The notes below the pieces were generated by a model, which was not told the DNA's origin, did no database searches, and saw nothing but the letters and a program-made list of their open reading frames with translations. Below are positions 19,313 to 29,925 of a stretch of 64,000 nucleotides of DNA, piece by piece. The stretch is from contig CALYZQ010000001.1 in assembly GCA_945609985.1 (NCBI GenBank), forward strand, positions 1 to 64,000, written 5' to 3'. Every line of letters starts with the position of its first letter. The stretch's first letter is position 1. Source of the stretch: an uncultured Lachnospiraceae bacterium (GTDB lineage: Bacteria > Bacillota > Clostridia > Lachnospirales > Lachnospiraceae). Position numbers and translations under genes: made by a program.

Positions 19313-19343
19313 AATTTGCACGATATTAAAATTTATCGTGCAA
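19313..19343 (-). terminator. intrinsic terminator downstream of ribF
   Basis: minus strand ATTTGCACGATA-AATTTTAA-TATCGTGCAAATTTTTTT. Confidence 0.85.
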
Positions 19344-19347
19344 ATCT

Positions 19348-20265
19348 TTATAAATCATATTCTTTACCTTCTTCTATATCCCGAAAAAGCTGCATTTTAA
19401 GGGCTTCCACGCTCTCAAACCGCCTCTCCGGACGCTTGAATTTTAATAGGGATATTTCTACATACTCCCCATAAATTTCCTCATCAAAATCATACAGATA
19501 GGTCTCAACTCCACAGATATGCTCCTGTGTCACTGTGGGCTTGTAGCCGATATTGCTGATTGCCCTGTACTCTTTTCCCTTATACAGAACCTTTGCATAG
19601 TACACTCCGTTTGGAGGTAACAGTTTTTTCTCATCAGGCAAAAGGTTGATGGTAGGAAATCCCAGATTCCTTCCCAGACGCTTTCCATGCACCACTTCAC
19701 CCACAATCATATAAGGCATGTCCAGATATTGGGAAAGTGCTTCCATCTCTCCCCGCTCCAAAAGCTCCCTTGCATAGGTGGAGCTTACTACATTTCCCTC
19801 CACAGATACCTTATCAATTGTTTCCACCGTAAATCCGAGCTTCTCCTGAAGAGAATACAATAAAGCCGCATTGCCCTTTCCGCCCGCGCCAAAGGACAAA
19901 TCTGTCCCTGCACAAATGTAAGCTGCCTGCAGACTGTTCTTCAACACCTCCTCAGCAAAAGCTTCGGGTTCCATGGACGCAGTTATCTTTGTCATGGGAA
20001 ACTCAACCACCACATCAATTCCCATGCGTTCAAACAGCAGATACTTTTCTTCCCTTGTGGTAAGCTCCCGTCCTTCCGACCATCCGAAGAATACCGCCGG
20101 TGCCGGGTCAAAGGTAAGCACGCAGGCCATAAGTCCCTGCTCCTTCTTACGGATAATCTCTGAAAGCAGTCTTCTGTGTCCCTTGTGTACACCGTCAAAC
20201 TTACCGATGGCTACCGCAGTTTCCCTATCCAGTTTTAATTCCTTAGTATATGTTATTATTTCCAA
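19348..20265 (-). CDS. ribF: bifunctional riboflavin kinase/FAD synthetase
   Basis: AIGKFDGVHKGHRRLL, GKRLGRNLGFPTINLLPDEKKLLPPNGVYYAKV. Confidence 0.95.
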   Translation of the reverse strand: MEIITYTKELKLDRETAVAIGKFDGVHKGHRRLLSEIIRKKEQGLMACVLTFDPAPAVFFGWSEGRELTTREEKYLLFERMGIDVVVEFPMTKITASMEPEAFAEEVLKNSLQAAYICAGTDLSFGAGGKGNAALLYSLQEKLGFTVETIDKVSVEGNVVSSTYARELLERGEMEALSQYLDMPYMIVGEVVHGKRLGRNLGFPTINLLPDEKKLLPPNGVYYAKVLYKGKEYRAISNIGYKPTVTQEHICGVETYLYDFDEEIYGEYVEISLLKFKRPERRFESVEALKMQLFRDIEEGKEYDL

Positions 20266-20275
20266 CTACATTTCC

Positions 20276-21175
20276 TCATTCCAAAAACATTTTTATGGGC
20301 TTGTACCAGTGCCTGTCGGGAGCATATGCATACACGCCCATAAAATGATTATCATCCCGATAAACCTTCACCCACTGTCCAGCTTCGTAGGTTTTGTTCT
20401 CCACTGTCTGAGAGGGATAAAAAGAGTTACCGTTGTCAATAAGCTTCCGAAACTCCTGCTTTACATGGAGCGCTGGACAATCCTCAAAGGCGCTCTCCAC
20501 CGGAAAGAGAATTTCTTCCAATCGTCCTTCATCCCGAATCTTCTCAAGCTCTGACAGCGTATAGGCATCTGCTATGGAAAAACCGCCTACGCGGGTGCGC
20601 TTAAGACTTTTCATGGTACCACCACAGCCCAGTTTTTCTCCGATGTCTGCACAAAGTGTACGGATATACGTGCCCTTGGAGCATGCCACACACATCTTTA
20701 CCACCGGCAGACTGATTTCTAAAATCTCAATATCCAAAATCTTAACCGGGCGAGCCTTCCGCTCCACTTCCTTGCCTTCTCTGGCAAGCTCATACAGCTT
20801 CTTGCCATCCACCTTGAGCGCCGAATACATGGGAGGAACCTGCATATAATCACCTATAAAGCTAAGTACCGCTTCTCTGACCTCTTCCTCCTGTACGGTT
20901 ACATCCCGTTGTGTCAAAACCGTCCCTGTGGTATCCTGAGTATCCGTTGTCACGCCAAGTAAAAGCTCTGCAACATATTCTTTATCCTTGTCTGTCAGCA
21001 TATCGCAAAGCTTAGTTCCGCTTCCTAAGCATACAGGAAGTACTCCGGTTGCCTCAGGGTCTAAGGTTCCCGTGTGACCTATTTTTTTTTGCCTGCAAAT
21101 GCCCCGCATTTTCGCAACTACGTCATGGGAGGTAAAGCCGACTTCCTTGTATATATTGATAATACCATTTAACAT
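20276..21175 (-). CDS. truB: tRNA pseudouridine(55) synthase
   Basis: KIGHTGTLDPEATGVLPVCLGSGTKLC. Confidence 0.97.
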   Translation of the reverse strand: MLNGIINIYKEVGFTSHDVVAKMRGICRQKKIGHTGTLDPEATGVLPVCLGSGTKLCDMLTDKDKEYVAELLLGVTTDTQDTTGTVLTQRDVTVQEEEVREAVLSFIGDYMQVPPMYSALKVDGKKLYELAREGKEVERKARPVKILDIEILEISLPVVKMCVACSKGTYIRTLCADIGEKLGCGGTMKSLKRTRVGGFSIADAYTLSELEKIRDEGRLEEILFPVESAFEDCPALHVKQEFRKLIDNGNSFYPSQTVENKTYEAGQWVKVYRDDNHFMGVYAYAPDRHWYKPIKMFLE

Positions 21176-21181
21176 GATTGT

Positions 21182-22141
21182 TTATTCCTCTGTCGTATTC
21201 TTAAGCTGCTCCTCGATATGCAGGGAAAGATTATTCACGCAATCATGGAAGGTACCCTTCATGGTACATCCTGCAGCTCTGGCATGACCGCCACCGTTAA
21301 AGTAAGATGCCACCTTTGCCACATCCACCTTCTCATTGGAGCGCATACTCACCTTGTATTCCAGGCAGTCCGTCTCGTACATAAAAATGGCACAATCCAC
21401 GCCGTTAATATTTCTAAGCTGATTTACAATACCATCCAAATCCTTGGGACCTACCTCATAAAAGCCCATTGTCTTTTTATCTACCACACTGACAATGCAT
21501 CTGCCGTCCAAAAAACGAACGCTTTCCATCAACGCACGTCCCATGATCTGAGTTTGTACATAAGTCCTCTGGTAAAAGGTTTCCTCGATAAGCCTTGGAA
21601 AATCAAAACCATAGGTTATCAGATGTGCTGCCACTTTCAGGGTTTCGGGTCTTACATTGGAATACTGGAACACACCGGTATCATGGATAATACCGATATA
21701 AAGTGCCATCGCTATATCCCTGTCCAAAAGTTCCTTATCCATCAAATCATAAAGTACCTCACAAACAGAACCCACCTCAGACCTTACCACACTGATATCT
21801 CCGCAGCCCGCATTGCTTATATGATGGTCAATATTGATTTTCTTATTTGCTCCCTCAAAATATTTCTGTGCCCCGCCCAAACGTTCTGCACCGCAGTCCA
21901 GGGCAAAAAATACATCAAAGGGCTTTTGCTCCTCAAAGGTACTATCTATCAATTCATATCCTGTAAGCTCTGAAAAAATATCTGCGGGCTTTTCCAAAAA
22001 CACGGTTACCTCCGCGTCGGGAAGTGCTTTCTTTAAATATTGCCACAGTGCCAGACATGAGCCTACGCAGTCGCCGTCAGGTCTGATGTGGCCGCTGATA
22101 CCGATTTTCTTTGCATTCATACATTCCTGCAATATGTTCAT
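21182..22141 (-). CDS. nrnA: DHH-family oligoribonuclease/pAp phosphatase
   Basis: GHIRPDGDCVGS, DHH motif NIDHHISN, DHHA1 GGGHARAAGC. Confidence 0.93.
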   Translation of the reverse strand: MNILQECMNAKKIGISGHIRPDGDCVGSCLALWQYLKKALPDAEVTVFLEKPADIFSELTGYELIDSTFEEQKPFDVFFALDCGAERLGGAQKYFEGANKKINIDHHISNAGCGDISVVRSEVGSVCEVLYDLMDKELLDRDIAMALYIGIIHDTGVFQYSNVRPETLKVAAHLITYGFDFPRLIEETFYQRTYVQTQIMGRALMESVRFLDGRCIVSVVDKKTMGFYEVGPKDLDGIVNQLRNINGVDCAIFMYETDCLEYKVSMRSNEKVDVAKVASYFNGGGHARAAGCTMKGTFHDCVNNLSLHIEEQLKNTTEE

Positions 22142-22205
22142 AAAATCCCCGCCTTTCCTAGTTCACTCGCTCTTATTCATTCATCACCTGATGAAATACT
22201 TTAAC

Positions 22206-22280
22206 TTGCCAAGCCGCACCAAAAGGTACTGCTGTGACTCAGAATGCGCACAGGCAGTATCCTTTTGTGTGGTCTGGCAA
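22206..22280. repeat. long imperfect inverted repeat
   Basis: TTGCCAAGCCGCACCAAAAGGTACTGCTGTG ... CACAGGCAGTATCCTTTTGTGTGGTCTGGCAA. Confidence 0.85.
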
Positions 22281-22318
22281 CTTATATACTGACAGATGAT
22301 ACACAATGAAATCTTAGA

Positions 22319-22349
22319 TAAAAAGCCTCCCCCGGGAGGCTTTTTATCA
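22319..22349 (-). terminator. intrinsic terminator downstream of rbfA
   Basis: AAAAAGCCTCCCCCGGGAGGCTTTTT. Confidence 0.9.
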
Positions 22350-22359
22350 ACATATGCAC

Positions 22360-22764
22360 TTATTCTTCCATATCGTCTTCAGGCTGTGCCTGCTTTGTCT
22401 GGGCCTGCTCGTCCTGTGCAATGACCTCGTCAATCTTGTGGGACATGTTCACACCATACTCAATGGACTGGTCCATCACAAAGGTAATTTCCGGTGTATT
22501 GCGCAGGTTGATGGTTTGGGCAAGCTTTCTCTTGATAAAGCCTTCCGCACTTTTCAATCCCTGAAGGGTTGCCTCCCTTACCTCCTCGCCGCCAAGCACA
22601 CTGATCCATGCTTTACAGCTCTTTAAATCCGGTGCCACCTCAACGGCCACCACGCTTGTCCAGGGACTGATCCGGGGGTCTTTTATTTCCCCACGGATAA
22701 TCTCTGCAAGCACACGGTGAACCTCGCCGTTGACACGGGTATTCTTCACACTATTTTTTCTCAT
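22360..22764 (-). CDS. rbfA: ribosome-binding factor A
   Basis: INGEVHRVLAEIIRGEIKDPRI context; located directly after infB. Confidence 0.93.
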   Translation of the reverse strand: MRKNSVKNTRVNGEVHRVLAEIIRGEIKDPRISPWTSVVAVEVAPDLKSCKAWISVLGGEEVREATLQGLKSAEGFIKRKLAQTINLRNTPEITFVMDQSIEYGVNMSHKIDEVIAQDEQAQTKQAQPEDDMEE

Positions 22765-22765
22765 T

Positions 22766-25660
22766 CTATCTTGGTACCTCCACCATGATATAAGCCTCTA
22801 CAATATCAAGCTCCTGCATCTGGTCAAAGCCTTCAAATACAAGACCGCACTCGAAGCCTGCCTTTACTTCCTTTACATCGTCCTTGAAACGCTTTAAGGA
22901 TGCCAGCTGTCCTTCAAATATCTGGTCGCCCTCACGGGTAATGCGAACCTTACAGCCTCTCTGGAATACGCCGTCAAGCACATAGGAACCTGCAATGTTT
23001 CCGATAGCGGATGCCTTGAAAATCTGACGTACCTCTGCATGACCGATAACCTTTTCCTCGAATACGGGATCCAGCATACCCTTCATAGCAGCCTCGATAT
23101 CTTCAATTGCCTGATAGATAACTCTGTACAGTCTCACATCCACGCCTTCACGCTCTGCAGTAGCCTTTGCAGTTACATCAGGTCTTACATTGAAACCAAT
23201 GATAATTGCATTGGATGCACTTGCCAGAGTAACATCGGACTCGTTGATGGCACCTACGCCGCCGTGAATACACTTAACGACTACTTCATCATTGGAAAGT
23301 CTGAGCAGGGACTGCTTAACAGCCTCTACACTACCCTGAACATCGGCCTTGACAATCAGGTTAAGCTCCTTCAAATTACCTTCCTTAATCTGGGAGAACA
23401 AATCATCCAAGGACATCTTAGACTTGGTCTCTTCCAGCATCTTCTCTTTATTTTGTGCAAGATAAGTCTCTGCAAAGTTCTTTGCAGTCTTGTCATTGTC
23501 ATGAGCAATAAATACTTCACCTGCACTGGGCACATCGGATAATCCCAAAATCTCTACGGGAGTAGAAGGACCTGCTTCCTTTACTCTTCTGCCCTTATCA
23601 TCCACCATAGCTCTTACCTTACCATGGCATGCACCTGCTGAAATAAAGTCTCCCACATGCAGTATACCCTTCTGTACCAGTACGGTTGCCACAGGGCCGC
23701 GTCCCTTATCAAGCTCAGCCTCAATAACAAGACCTCTTGCACGTCTCTTGGGATTTGCCTTAAGCTCCAGAATATCTGCGGAAAGCAGAATCATCTCCAA
23801 AAGCTCTTCAATACCGTCTCCTGTCTTTGCGGAAACCGGTGCAAACACAGTACTTCCGCCCCAATCCTCGGGAATCAGCTCATACTCAGAAAGCTCCTGC
23901 TTTACACGGTCAATGTTTGCAGAGGGCTTATCAATCTTGTTTACTGCTACGATAATTTCAATGCCTGCTGCCTTAGCATGGTTAATTGCCTCAATGGTCT
24001 GGGGCATAACACCGTCATCTGCAGCAACTACCAAAATTGCGATATCGGTTGCATTTGCACCACGCATACGCATAGCGGTAAATGCTTCATGTCCGGGTGT
24101 ATCTAAGAAGGTAATCTTTCTGTCTCCCACATTTACAGTATACGCACCGATGTGCTGTGTAATACCGCCTGCCTCCTTATCGGTGACATTGGTCTTACGG
24201 ATAGCATCCAGAAGGGATGTTTTACCATGGTCAACGTGACCCATTACGCAGATAATGGGAGGTCTCTCTACAAGATTCTCCTCTGCTTCCTCATCCTCTT
24301 TAAGAAGCTCTTCAATCACGTCAACCTTAACTTCCTTCTCACACAGAATCTCGTATTCCATAGCGATATTCTCTGCATCCTCATAGGAAATCTCCTGGTT
24401 AACGGTTACAATCTTGCCTTCCATAAACAGCTTCTTTACAATAGCGGAAGGCTGTATCTTCATCTTATCAGCCAAATCCTTGATAGTGATGGTCTCCGGA
24501 AGTACAATAACCTTGATAACCTCCTCAACTACCTCTTCCTTCTTCTTTTCAGGCTTGATGAATCTGCCGGGCTTGTTCTTTAAATTCTCGTCCTCTTCAT
24601 ACATCAAGTCCTTTTTGTTGCGCTTATCCTTCTCTTGGCTTAAACGTCTCTTGTCTTCACCGCTCTTCTTTTCAATATCCTTAACGGGCGCAGCATCTCC
24701 GCCAAAATTCTTGGAGGCTTTGTTGTCTCTGTCTCTGAACTGACCGCCTCTGTTATCTCTGCCGTCTCTGCCATCACGTCCATCCTTACCGTCACGTCCG
24801 CCGCCGTTAAAGCCACGTCCGCTGCCTGCATTATTACCGAAACGACGGTCTGATTGACCTCCTTCAAAGCCGGGTCTTGCAGGTCTGTTGTTAAAGCCTC
24901 CCTGTCTGTCTCCCTGAGGTCTGTCTCCCTGGGGACGATTACCCTGAGGTCTGTCGCCCCTGTTTGCATTCTGACCAAAGCCGGGACGGTTTCCTCTGTC
25001 TCCCTGAGGGCGCTCACCCTGGGGTCTGTCTCCCTGAGGACGGTTACCCTGCTGACGATTGTCAATGCGATTGTCTCTTCCGGGTCTTGCCTGTGCCTGA
25101 CCGTTCTGTGACCTGGTCTGCTGTTCTTTCTGTACCTGTTCTGTCTGTACCTTCTCCACCTGTTCAGGTGCCTCCTGAACGGGACGCTTCGGTTGCTGCT
25201 TCTGCGTATCAGGAACCATCTGTACACTGGGTGTAGGGGAAGGAGGTGTCAAAGGCTTAATAGGACGCACCGGCGCCTGTGCCTGCGGTCTGTTGCCGTT
25301 CATTCCACCTTGGGGACGCTTCTGCTGTCCCTGTCCCTGAGGGCGCTGCTGATTATTGCCGGAGTGCTGACCGGGCATTTTAGAGTTCTGGGGGTTACTT
25401 ACGAAGATAATTTTCTTTTTCTTCTTGGGTGCCTCCTCAGAAGCCTCCTCCTTAACGGGCTCAGCTGCCTTCTTTTCCGGAGCAGGAGCAGGCTTTTCTT
25501 CCTTCTTCCCGAAAGCCTTTCTGGTCATCTGCGCAGCATCCTCCTCAACAGAGCTCTGTGCAGCCTTTGCCTCTATTCCTTTCTCCTGTAAAAAGCTCAA
25601 TATATCTTTACTTTGCATTCCTAATTCTTTTGCGAGTTCATGTACCTTTATTTTCGCCAT
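22766..25660 (-). CDS. infB: translation initiation factor IF-2
   Basis: IF2_[35 protein letters not shown]1, [14 protein letters not shown]; start ATG at 25660. Confidence 0.97.
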   Translation of the reverse strand: MAKIKVHELAKELGMQSKDILSFLQEKGIEAKAAQSSVEEDAAQMTRKAFGKKEEKPAPAPEKKAAEPVKEEASEEAPKKKKKIIFVSNPQNSKMPGQHSGNNQQRPQGQGQQKRPQGGMNGNRPQAQAPVRPIKPLTPPSPTPSVQMVPDTQKQQPKRPVQEAPEQVEKVQTEQVQKEQQTRSQNGQAQARPGRDNRIDNRQQGNRPQGDRPQGERPQGDRGNRPGFGQNANRGDRPQGNRPQGDRPQGDRQGGFNNRPARPGFEGGQSDRRFGNNAGSGRGFNGGGRDGKDGRDGRDGRDNRGGQFRDRDNKASKNFGGDAAPVKDIEKKSGEDKRRLSQEKDKRNKKDLMYEEDENLKNKPGRFIKPEKKKEEVVEEVIKVIVLPETITIKDLADKMKIQPSAIVKKLFMEGKIVTVNQEISYEDAENIAMEYEILCEKEVKVDVIEELLKEDEEAEENLVERPPIICVMGHVDHGKTSLLDAIRKTNVTDKEAGGITQHIGAYTVNVGDRKITFLDTPGHEAFTAMRMRGANATDIAILVVAADDGVMPQTIEAINHAKAAGIEIIVAVNKIDKPSANIDRVKQELSEYELIPEDWGGSTVFAPVSAKTGDGIEELLEMILLSADILELKANPKRRARGLVIEAELDKGRGPVATVLVQKGILHVGDFISAGACHGKVRAMVDDKGRRVKEAGPSTPVEILGLSDVPSAGEVFIAHDNDKTAKNFAETYLAQNKEKMLEETKSKMSLDDLFSQIKEGNLKELNLIVKADVQGSVEAVKQSLLRLSNDEVVVKCIHGGVGAINESDVTLASASNAIIIGFNVRPDVTAKATAEREGVDVRLYRVIYQAIEDIEAAMKGMLDPVFEEKVIGHAEVRQIFKASAIGNIAGSYVLDGVFQRGCKVRITREGDQIFEGQLASLKRFKDDVKEVKAGFECGLVFEGFDQMQELDIVEAYIMVEVPR

Positions 25661-25691
25661 GCTTTCCTCCATTTCTGCCTCCTGCGGCATC

Positions 25692-26030
25692 TTACCTGTT
25701 TTCCAGTTGTGTGATAATTGCATTTGCCAAGCCTTCATCGCACACACCTACCGAAGACCGCAGGTCCTTTCCGATTGCCCGACCCAAATCTTCCTTTGTT
25801 CCATATTCATATACCGGAATCTCATAAAAAGAACATTTATTGTGAAACAGCTTTTTGGTATTGTCCGAAGCATCCTCCGCTATGATGACTACCATTACAT
25901 CACCGCATTTTACGGCTTCAATCGTCTGAAACTCACCACTTACCAGATTTTTGCCTCTCATCGCCAATCCCAATAATGCCAATACTTTACTGCGCTTCAA
26001 TTGTGTCAAACTCCTTTTCCAACTCCTCAT
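25692..26030 (-). CDS. L7Ae-family RNA-binding protein (YlxQ-like)
   Basis: [43 protein letters not shown]; overlaps ylxR. Confidence 0.85.
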   Translation of the reverse strand: MRSWKRSLTQLKRSKVLALLGLAMRGKNLVSGEFQTIEAVKCGDVMVVIIAEDASDNTKKLFHNKCSFYEIPVYEYGTKEDLGRAIGKDLRSSVGVCDEGLANAIITQLENR

Positions 26031-26259
26031 ATACTTCCTGAGGGATACTGATCTTAAAGGAGCGCTCCAGACCCTTGTTCTTTCTGGCTGCCTGTAAACA
26101 CCCAAGGCTTTTACAAACATATGCGCCTCTTCCGTTCTTTTTGCCTGTTACATCCAGACAAATTTCTCCTTCTGCGGTCTTTAAGACTCTCATCATTTCT
26201 TTTTTGCCCTTCATTTCACCGCAGCCAACACACTGTCTCAAAGGAATCTTTTTAGCCAT
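25987..26259 (-). CDS. ylxR: YlxR/RnpM family RNA-binding protein
   Basis: PLRQCVGCGEMKGKKEMMRV..GRGAYVC. Confidence 0.93.
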   Translation of the reverse strand: MAKKIPLRQCVGCGEMKGKKEMMRVLKTAEGEICLDVTGKKNGRGAYVCKSLGCLQAARKNKGLERSFKISIPQEVYEELEKEFDTIEAQ

Positions 26260-26267
26260 TGCAAATC

Positions 26268-27386
26268 TTACTCCTCATATTCTTCTTCGTAATCATCGTC
26301 ATAGTCATCATCAATATAGTCTTCGTAACGGAAGCCTTCCGCATCCTTAGCCTGTGTCTCAGACTTAATATCGATCTTATAGCCTGTCAGTCTTGCTGCC
26401 AGTCTTGCATTCTGTCCTTCCTTACCGATAGCCAGTGACAGCTGATAATCAGGAACGACTACCTTTGCAGTCTTCTCATCAGGATCTGCAAATACAGCTA
26501 CAATCTTTGCAGGAGACAGCGCATTCTGAATCAGATTACCGGGGTTCTCGTCCCAGTTTACAATATCAATCTTCTCGCCTCTAAGCTCTTCTACGATTGC
26601 ATTTACTCTGGCACCGTTCATACCTACACATGCTCCCACTGCATCCACATTGGGGTTATTGCTCCAAACGGCAATCTTGGTACGGCTTCCGGCCTCTCTT
26701 GCAATACTCTTAATCTCTACGGTACCATCCTTTATCTCGGTAACCTCAGACTCAAACAGTCTCTTAACAAGTTCGGGATGAGTACGGCTTACATTGATTC
26801 TGGGTCCCTTGGGAGTGCTCTTAACCTCAAGCACATATACCTTGATACGCTCTGTGGGACGGAACACCTCACCCTTTACCTGCTCATTCTCAGTCAGCAT
26901 GGCATCGGCCTTACCTAAGTTAATACTGATATTCTTACCGATATAACGCTGAACCACACCGGTTATCACATCCTTTTCCTTCTCGAAATACTGGTTGTAA
27001 ATAACACTTCTCTCTTCCTCACGGATTTTCTGCAAAATAACGTTCTTTGCATTCTGTGTGGCAATACGTCCAAACTCCTTGGACTTAATCTCTACATTTA
27101 AGATATCACCAACCTGTACCTTCTTGGAAAGCTCCTTGGCATCATCAAAGGCAATCTGCAGGCAATCGTCCTCTACCTCCTCAGCGGTAGCAACAACTTC
27201 CTTTTCTGCATATACCAGAAAATCACATGTTTCACGGTTGATTTCAACCTTTACGTTATCAGCCTTACCAAAATGGTTCTTGCAGGCTGTCATCAAAGAA
27301 TTCTCAATCGCTTCAAACAGTGTCTCTTTGCTGATTTCCTTCTCCTTTTCTAAAATGTCAAGTGCCTCCATTAATTCCTTGTTCAT
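26268..27386 (-). CDS. nusA: transcription termination/antitermination protein NusA
   Basis: S1-KH-KH architecture, VDAVGACVGMNGARVNAIVEELRGEKIDIV; acidic tail DDDYDDDYEEEYEE. Confidence 0.97.
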   Translation of the reverse strand: MNKELMEALDILEKEKEISKETLFEAIENSLMTACKNHFGKADNVKVEINRETCDFLVYAEKEVVATAEEVEDDCLQIAFDDAKELSKKVQVGDILNVEIKSKEFGRIATQNAKNVILQKIREEERSVIYNQYFEKEKDVITGVVQRYIGKNISINLGKADAMLTENEQVKGEVFRPTERIKVYVLEVKSTPKGPRINVSRTHPELVKRLFESEVTEIKDGTVEIKSIAREAGSRTKIAVWSNNPNVDAVGACVGMNGARVNAIVEELRGEKIDIVNWDENPGNLIQNALSPAKIVAVFADPDEKTAKVVVPDYQLSLAIGKEGQNARLAARLTGYKIDIKSETQAKDAEGFRYEDYIDDDYDDDYEEEYEE

Positions 27387-27426
27387 CATTTCCTCCATTT
27401 CCGGCGCTTACGCCTGTCATTTTCCT

Positions 27427-27891
27427 TTAGAAATCTAACGCTAATCTTATCAGTGCTATTTCTGCCCGATTAAAAGTTCGCGGTGCATTTTCTTCCATAA
27501 TGGTAATACTTTCCTCATCAAAGCTCTCCAGCACACCTGCAAACTCCTTGCATTTATCAATGGGCTTAAAAAGCTTGACTTCCACTTTCTGTCCGATACT
27601 CTTTTGCAGATGCTTATCCTTTTTAAGGCTTCTTCCAAGTCCCGGACTGCTGACCTCCAAAATGTAGGCTTCCGGTATGAAATCCTCTTTATCCAGAGCT
27701 TCTGAAAGTGCTCTGCTCACATTCTCGCAGTCGATAATGTTTACACCCTCCGGCTTGTCGATGTAGGCACGCAGGTAATAATCACTGCCCTCCTTTGCAT
27801 ACTCCACATCGTAAATCTCCACGCCGAATTTTTCTGTGATTGGCAAAAGAAGCTGTTCGCACTTTGCCTCATAGGTTTCCCGTTTTGACAT
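27427..27891 (-). CDS. rimP: ribosome maturation factor RimP
   Basis: VNIIDCENVSRALSEALDKEDFIPEAYILEVSSPGLGRSLK. Confidence 0.96.
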   Translation of the reverse strand: MSKRETYEAKCEQLLLPITEKFGVEIYDVEYAKEGSDYYLRAYIDKPEGVNIIDCENVSRALSEALDKEDFIPEAYILEVSSPGLGRSLKKDKHLQKSIGQKVEVKLFKPIDKCKEFAGVLESFDEESITIMEENAPRTFNRAEIALIRLALDF

Positions 27892-28051
27892 GTAAATCCT
27901 CCGTTATTTTTCATTGGTGGTAAATTGGCATCAGCATAAAGGAAACTGCTATCGCCAATTCCGACCCACACCAAATTCTCGCCTTGGTTTACAAGGCAAA
28001 TAAGAAAGAGTGGCGCGCGTCCACTCTTACTCTAGTATCATTATTTAGCTA
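27892..28051 (-). promoter_or_regulatory. structured 5' leader of the rimP-nusA-infB operon
   Basis: three hairpins on the minus strand: AAGAGTGG..CCACTCTT (28006-28028), GCCTTG..CAAGGC (27981-27997), AATTGGC..GCCAATT (about 27923-27961), between a strong promoter and rimP. Confidence 0.6.
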
Positions 28052-28057
28052 TATTGT

Positions 28058-28086
28058 AGTATAGTACCTATTTCTCCATATGTCAA
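28058..28086 (-). promoter_or_regulatory. rimP operon promoter
   Basis: minus strand TTGACA - 17 bp - TATACT. Confidence 0.8.
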
Positions 28087-28094
28087 GGGGTATT

Positions 28095-29861
28095 TTACAT
28101 TCTCTCAGGTGCAGAGAATCCCAAAACATCAATACAGGTCTCCAGAATATCTCTGGTGAGAGCAAGCAGTGCAATCCAGCCCGCCTTCTTCTCTTCATCC
28201 TCCTCAGTAAGAATCTTGGTCTCATGGTAAAAATGATTGAAGGCATTTGCCAAATCATAGATATATGCACAAATCTTGTGAGGTGCCGCCTCGTCACAAG
28301 CCGCCTGCATCATGGCATTGAACTGTGCAAGCTGCATCATCAGAGCCTTCTCGGAATCGTTTACCGCCTCTTTAAGAGCCGCCTCTGCTACCTTACCGCC
28401 CTGCTCTACATATTTTGCCAAAATAGATTTGATACGCACGATAGTGTACAAAATATACGGACCGGTATCTCCCTCAAAAGAGGTAAATCTCTCAATATCA
28501 AACACATAATCCTTGGACGCCTGATTGGACAAATCACCGTACTTAAGCGCAGAGATTGCCACCATATCCGCAACCTGCTTTGCCTCTTCCTCTGGCATAT
28601 CGCGTCCCTCCAATATCTTGCGGTACATCTCTTCCCTGGTCTCGCTGATAAGATTCTCCAGGCGCATTACACCGCCGTCCCTGGTCTTGAAGGGCTTTCC
28701 ATCCTTGCCGTTCATGGTACCAAAGCCAATCCAGAGAAGCTTGGTATCCTCAGTTACCAGCTTGGTCTTTCTTGCACAGCGGAATACCTGGTCAAAATAC
28801 AAATCCTGACGCTTATCGGTCAGATAAATCAACTCGTCGGGCGCATACAGCTTCATACGCTCCATAATGGTAGCCAAGTCTGTGGTATTATAAAGAGACG
28901 CTCCGTCTGATTTTAAAATCATACAGGGAGGTACTTCCTTGGTGTCAGTCTCTTCCTTGACATCCACAACCAGCGCACCGTCACTAATATAGGCATAGCC
29001 CTCCTCCTTCATGTATTTTACCATGTCAGGAATCAGGTCATGCACGTCGCTTTCGCCCTTCCAAAGGTCAAACTCCACGTTCAGACTGCCGTAATTTTTC
29101 TTAAGGTCAGTGACAGATACATCCAAAATATGTTTCCAAAGAGCGCGATATCCTCTCACACCGCTTTGCAGCTTAAAGGTTGCCTCCATGGCACGGGCTT
29201 TGTACTGCGGGTCCTCCTTGGACTTTGCACTTGCAGCAGGATAGATTTCCTCCAGTTCAGAAATAGTGAATGGTGCCTCTTTTGGATATTCTCCCTCAAA
29301 GCTTTCATCAAAATAAACCAAATCCGGCTGTCTGTCCTGCACACCGGTAATCACCAGACCCATCTGGAGACCCCAGTCACCCAAATGCACATCACCGATT
29401 GCCTCATGTCCTGCATAGCGGTAGATACGCTTAATACTTTCACCGATTACTGCAGAACGGATATGTCCCACATGCAGGGGCTTTGCCACATTGGCTCCAC
29501 CATAATCTACCATTACCTTCTTAGGTCTTTCAGGCATGTCCAGACCAAACTTTGCATCCCCGCGCATACCCTTGATATATTCTGTCAGAAAGCTCTCCGT
29601 AATCTTTAAATTAAGAAAGCCCGGAGTAACTGCCTGCACATCACCAAACACTTTGCTGTCTTTAAGCTTGTCTGCCACTTCATTTGCAATCATAATGGGA
29701 GCCTTTTTGTACTGCTTCGCTCCTGCCATAGCACCGTTACACTGATACTCACACAAGTCAGGTCTGTTGGAAATGGTCACTCTTCCCAAAGTCTTATCAT
29801 AGCCTGCTGCCTCAAAGGCACTTTGCATTTCTTCTGTCAGCATATCCAAAAGCTTTTTCAT
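28095..29861 (-). CDS. argS: arginyl-tRNA synthetase
   Basis: GGANVAKPLHVGHIRSAVIGES (HIGH) and DALR-type anticodon-binding C-terminus. Confidence 0.96.
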   Translation of the reverse strand: MKKLLDMLTEEMQSAFEAAGYDKTLGRVTISNRPDLCEYQCNGAMAGAKQYKKAPIMIANEVADKLKDSKVFGDVQAVTPGFLNLKITESFLTEYIKGMRGDAKFGLDMPERPKKVMVDYGGANVAKPLHVGHIRSAVIGESIKRIYRYAGHEAIGDVHLGDWGLQMGLVITGVQDRQPDLVYFDESFEGEYPKEAPFTISELEEIYPAASAKSKEDPQYKARAMEATFKLQSGVRGYRALWKHILDVSVTDLKKNYGSLNVEFDLWKGESDVHDLIPDMVKYMKEEGYAYISDGALVVDVKEETDTKEVPPCMILKSDGASLYNTTDLATIMERMKLYAPDELIYLTDKRQDLYFDQVFRCARKTKLVTEDTKLLWIGFGTMNGKDGKPFKTRDGGVMRLENLISETREEMYRKILEGRDMPEEEAKQVADMVAISALKYGDLSNQASKDYVFDIERFTSFEGDTGPYILYTIVRIKSILAKYVEQGGKVAEAALKEAVNDSEKALMMQLAQFNAMMQAACDEAAPHKICAYIYDLANAFNHFYHETKILTEEDEEKKAGWIALLALTRDILETCIDVLGFSAPERM

Positions 29862-29925
29862 CTTTATCATACCTCTTATCAAAAATAATGTTCTTGTAAC
29901 AATTACCAATCCACTATAACTTATT

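Noticed and set aside
24640-25227. 195-aa Arg/Thr-rich minus ORF
   Set aside because: Alternative frame of the repetitive infB linker; low complexity and fully nested in infB.
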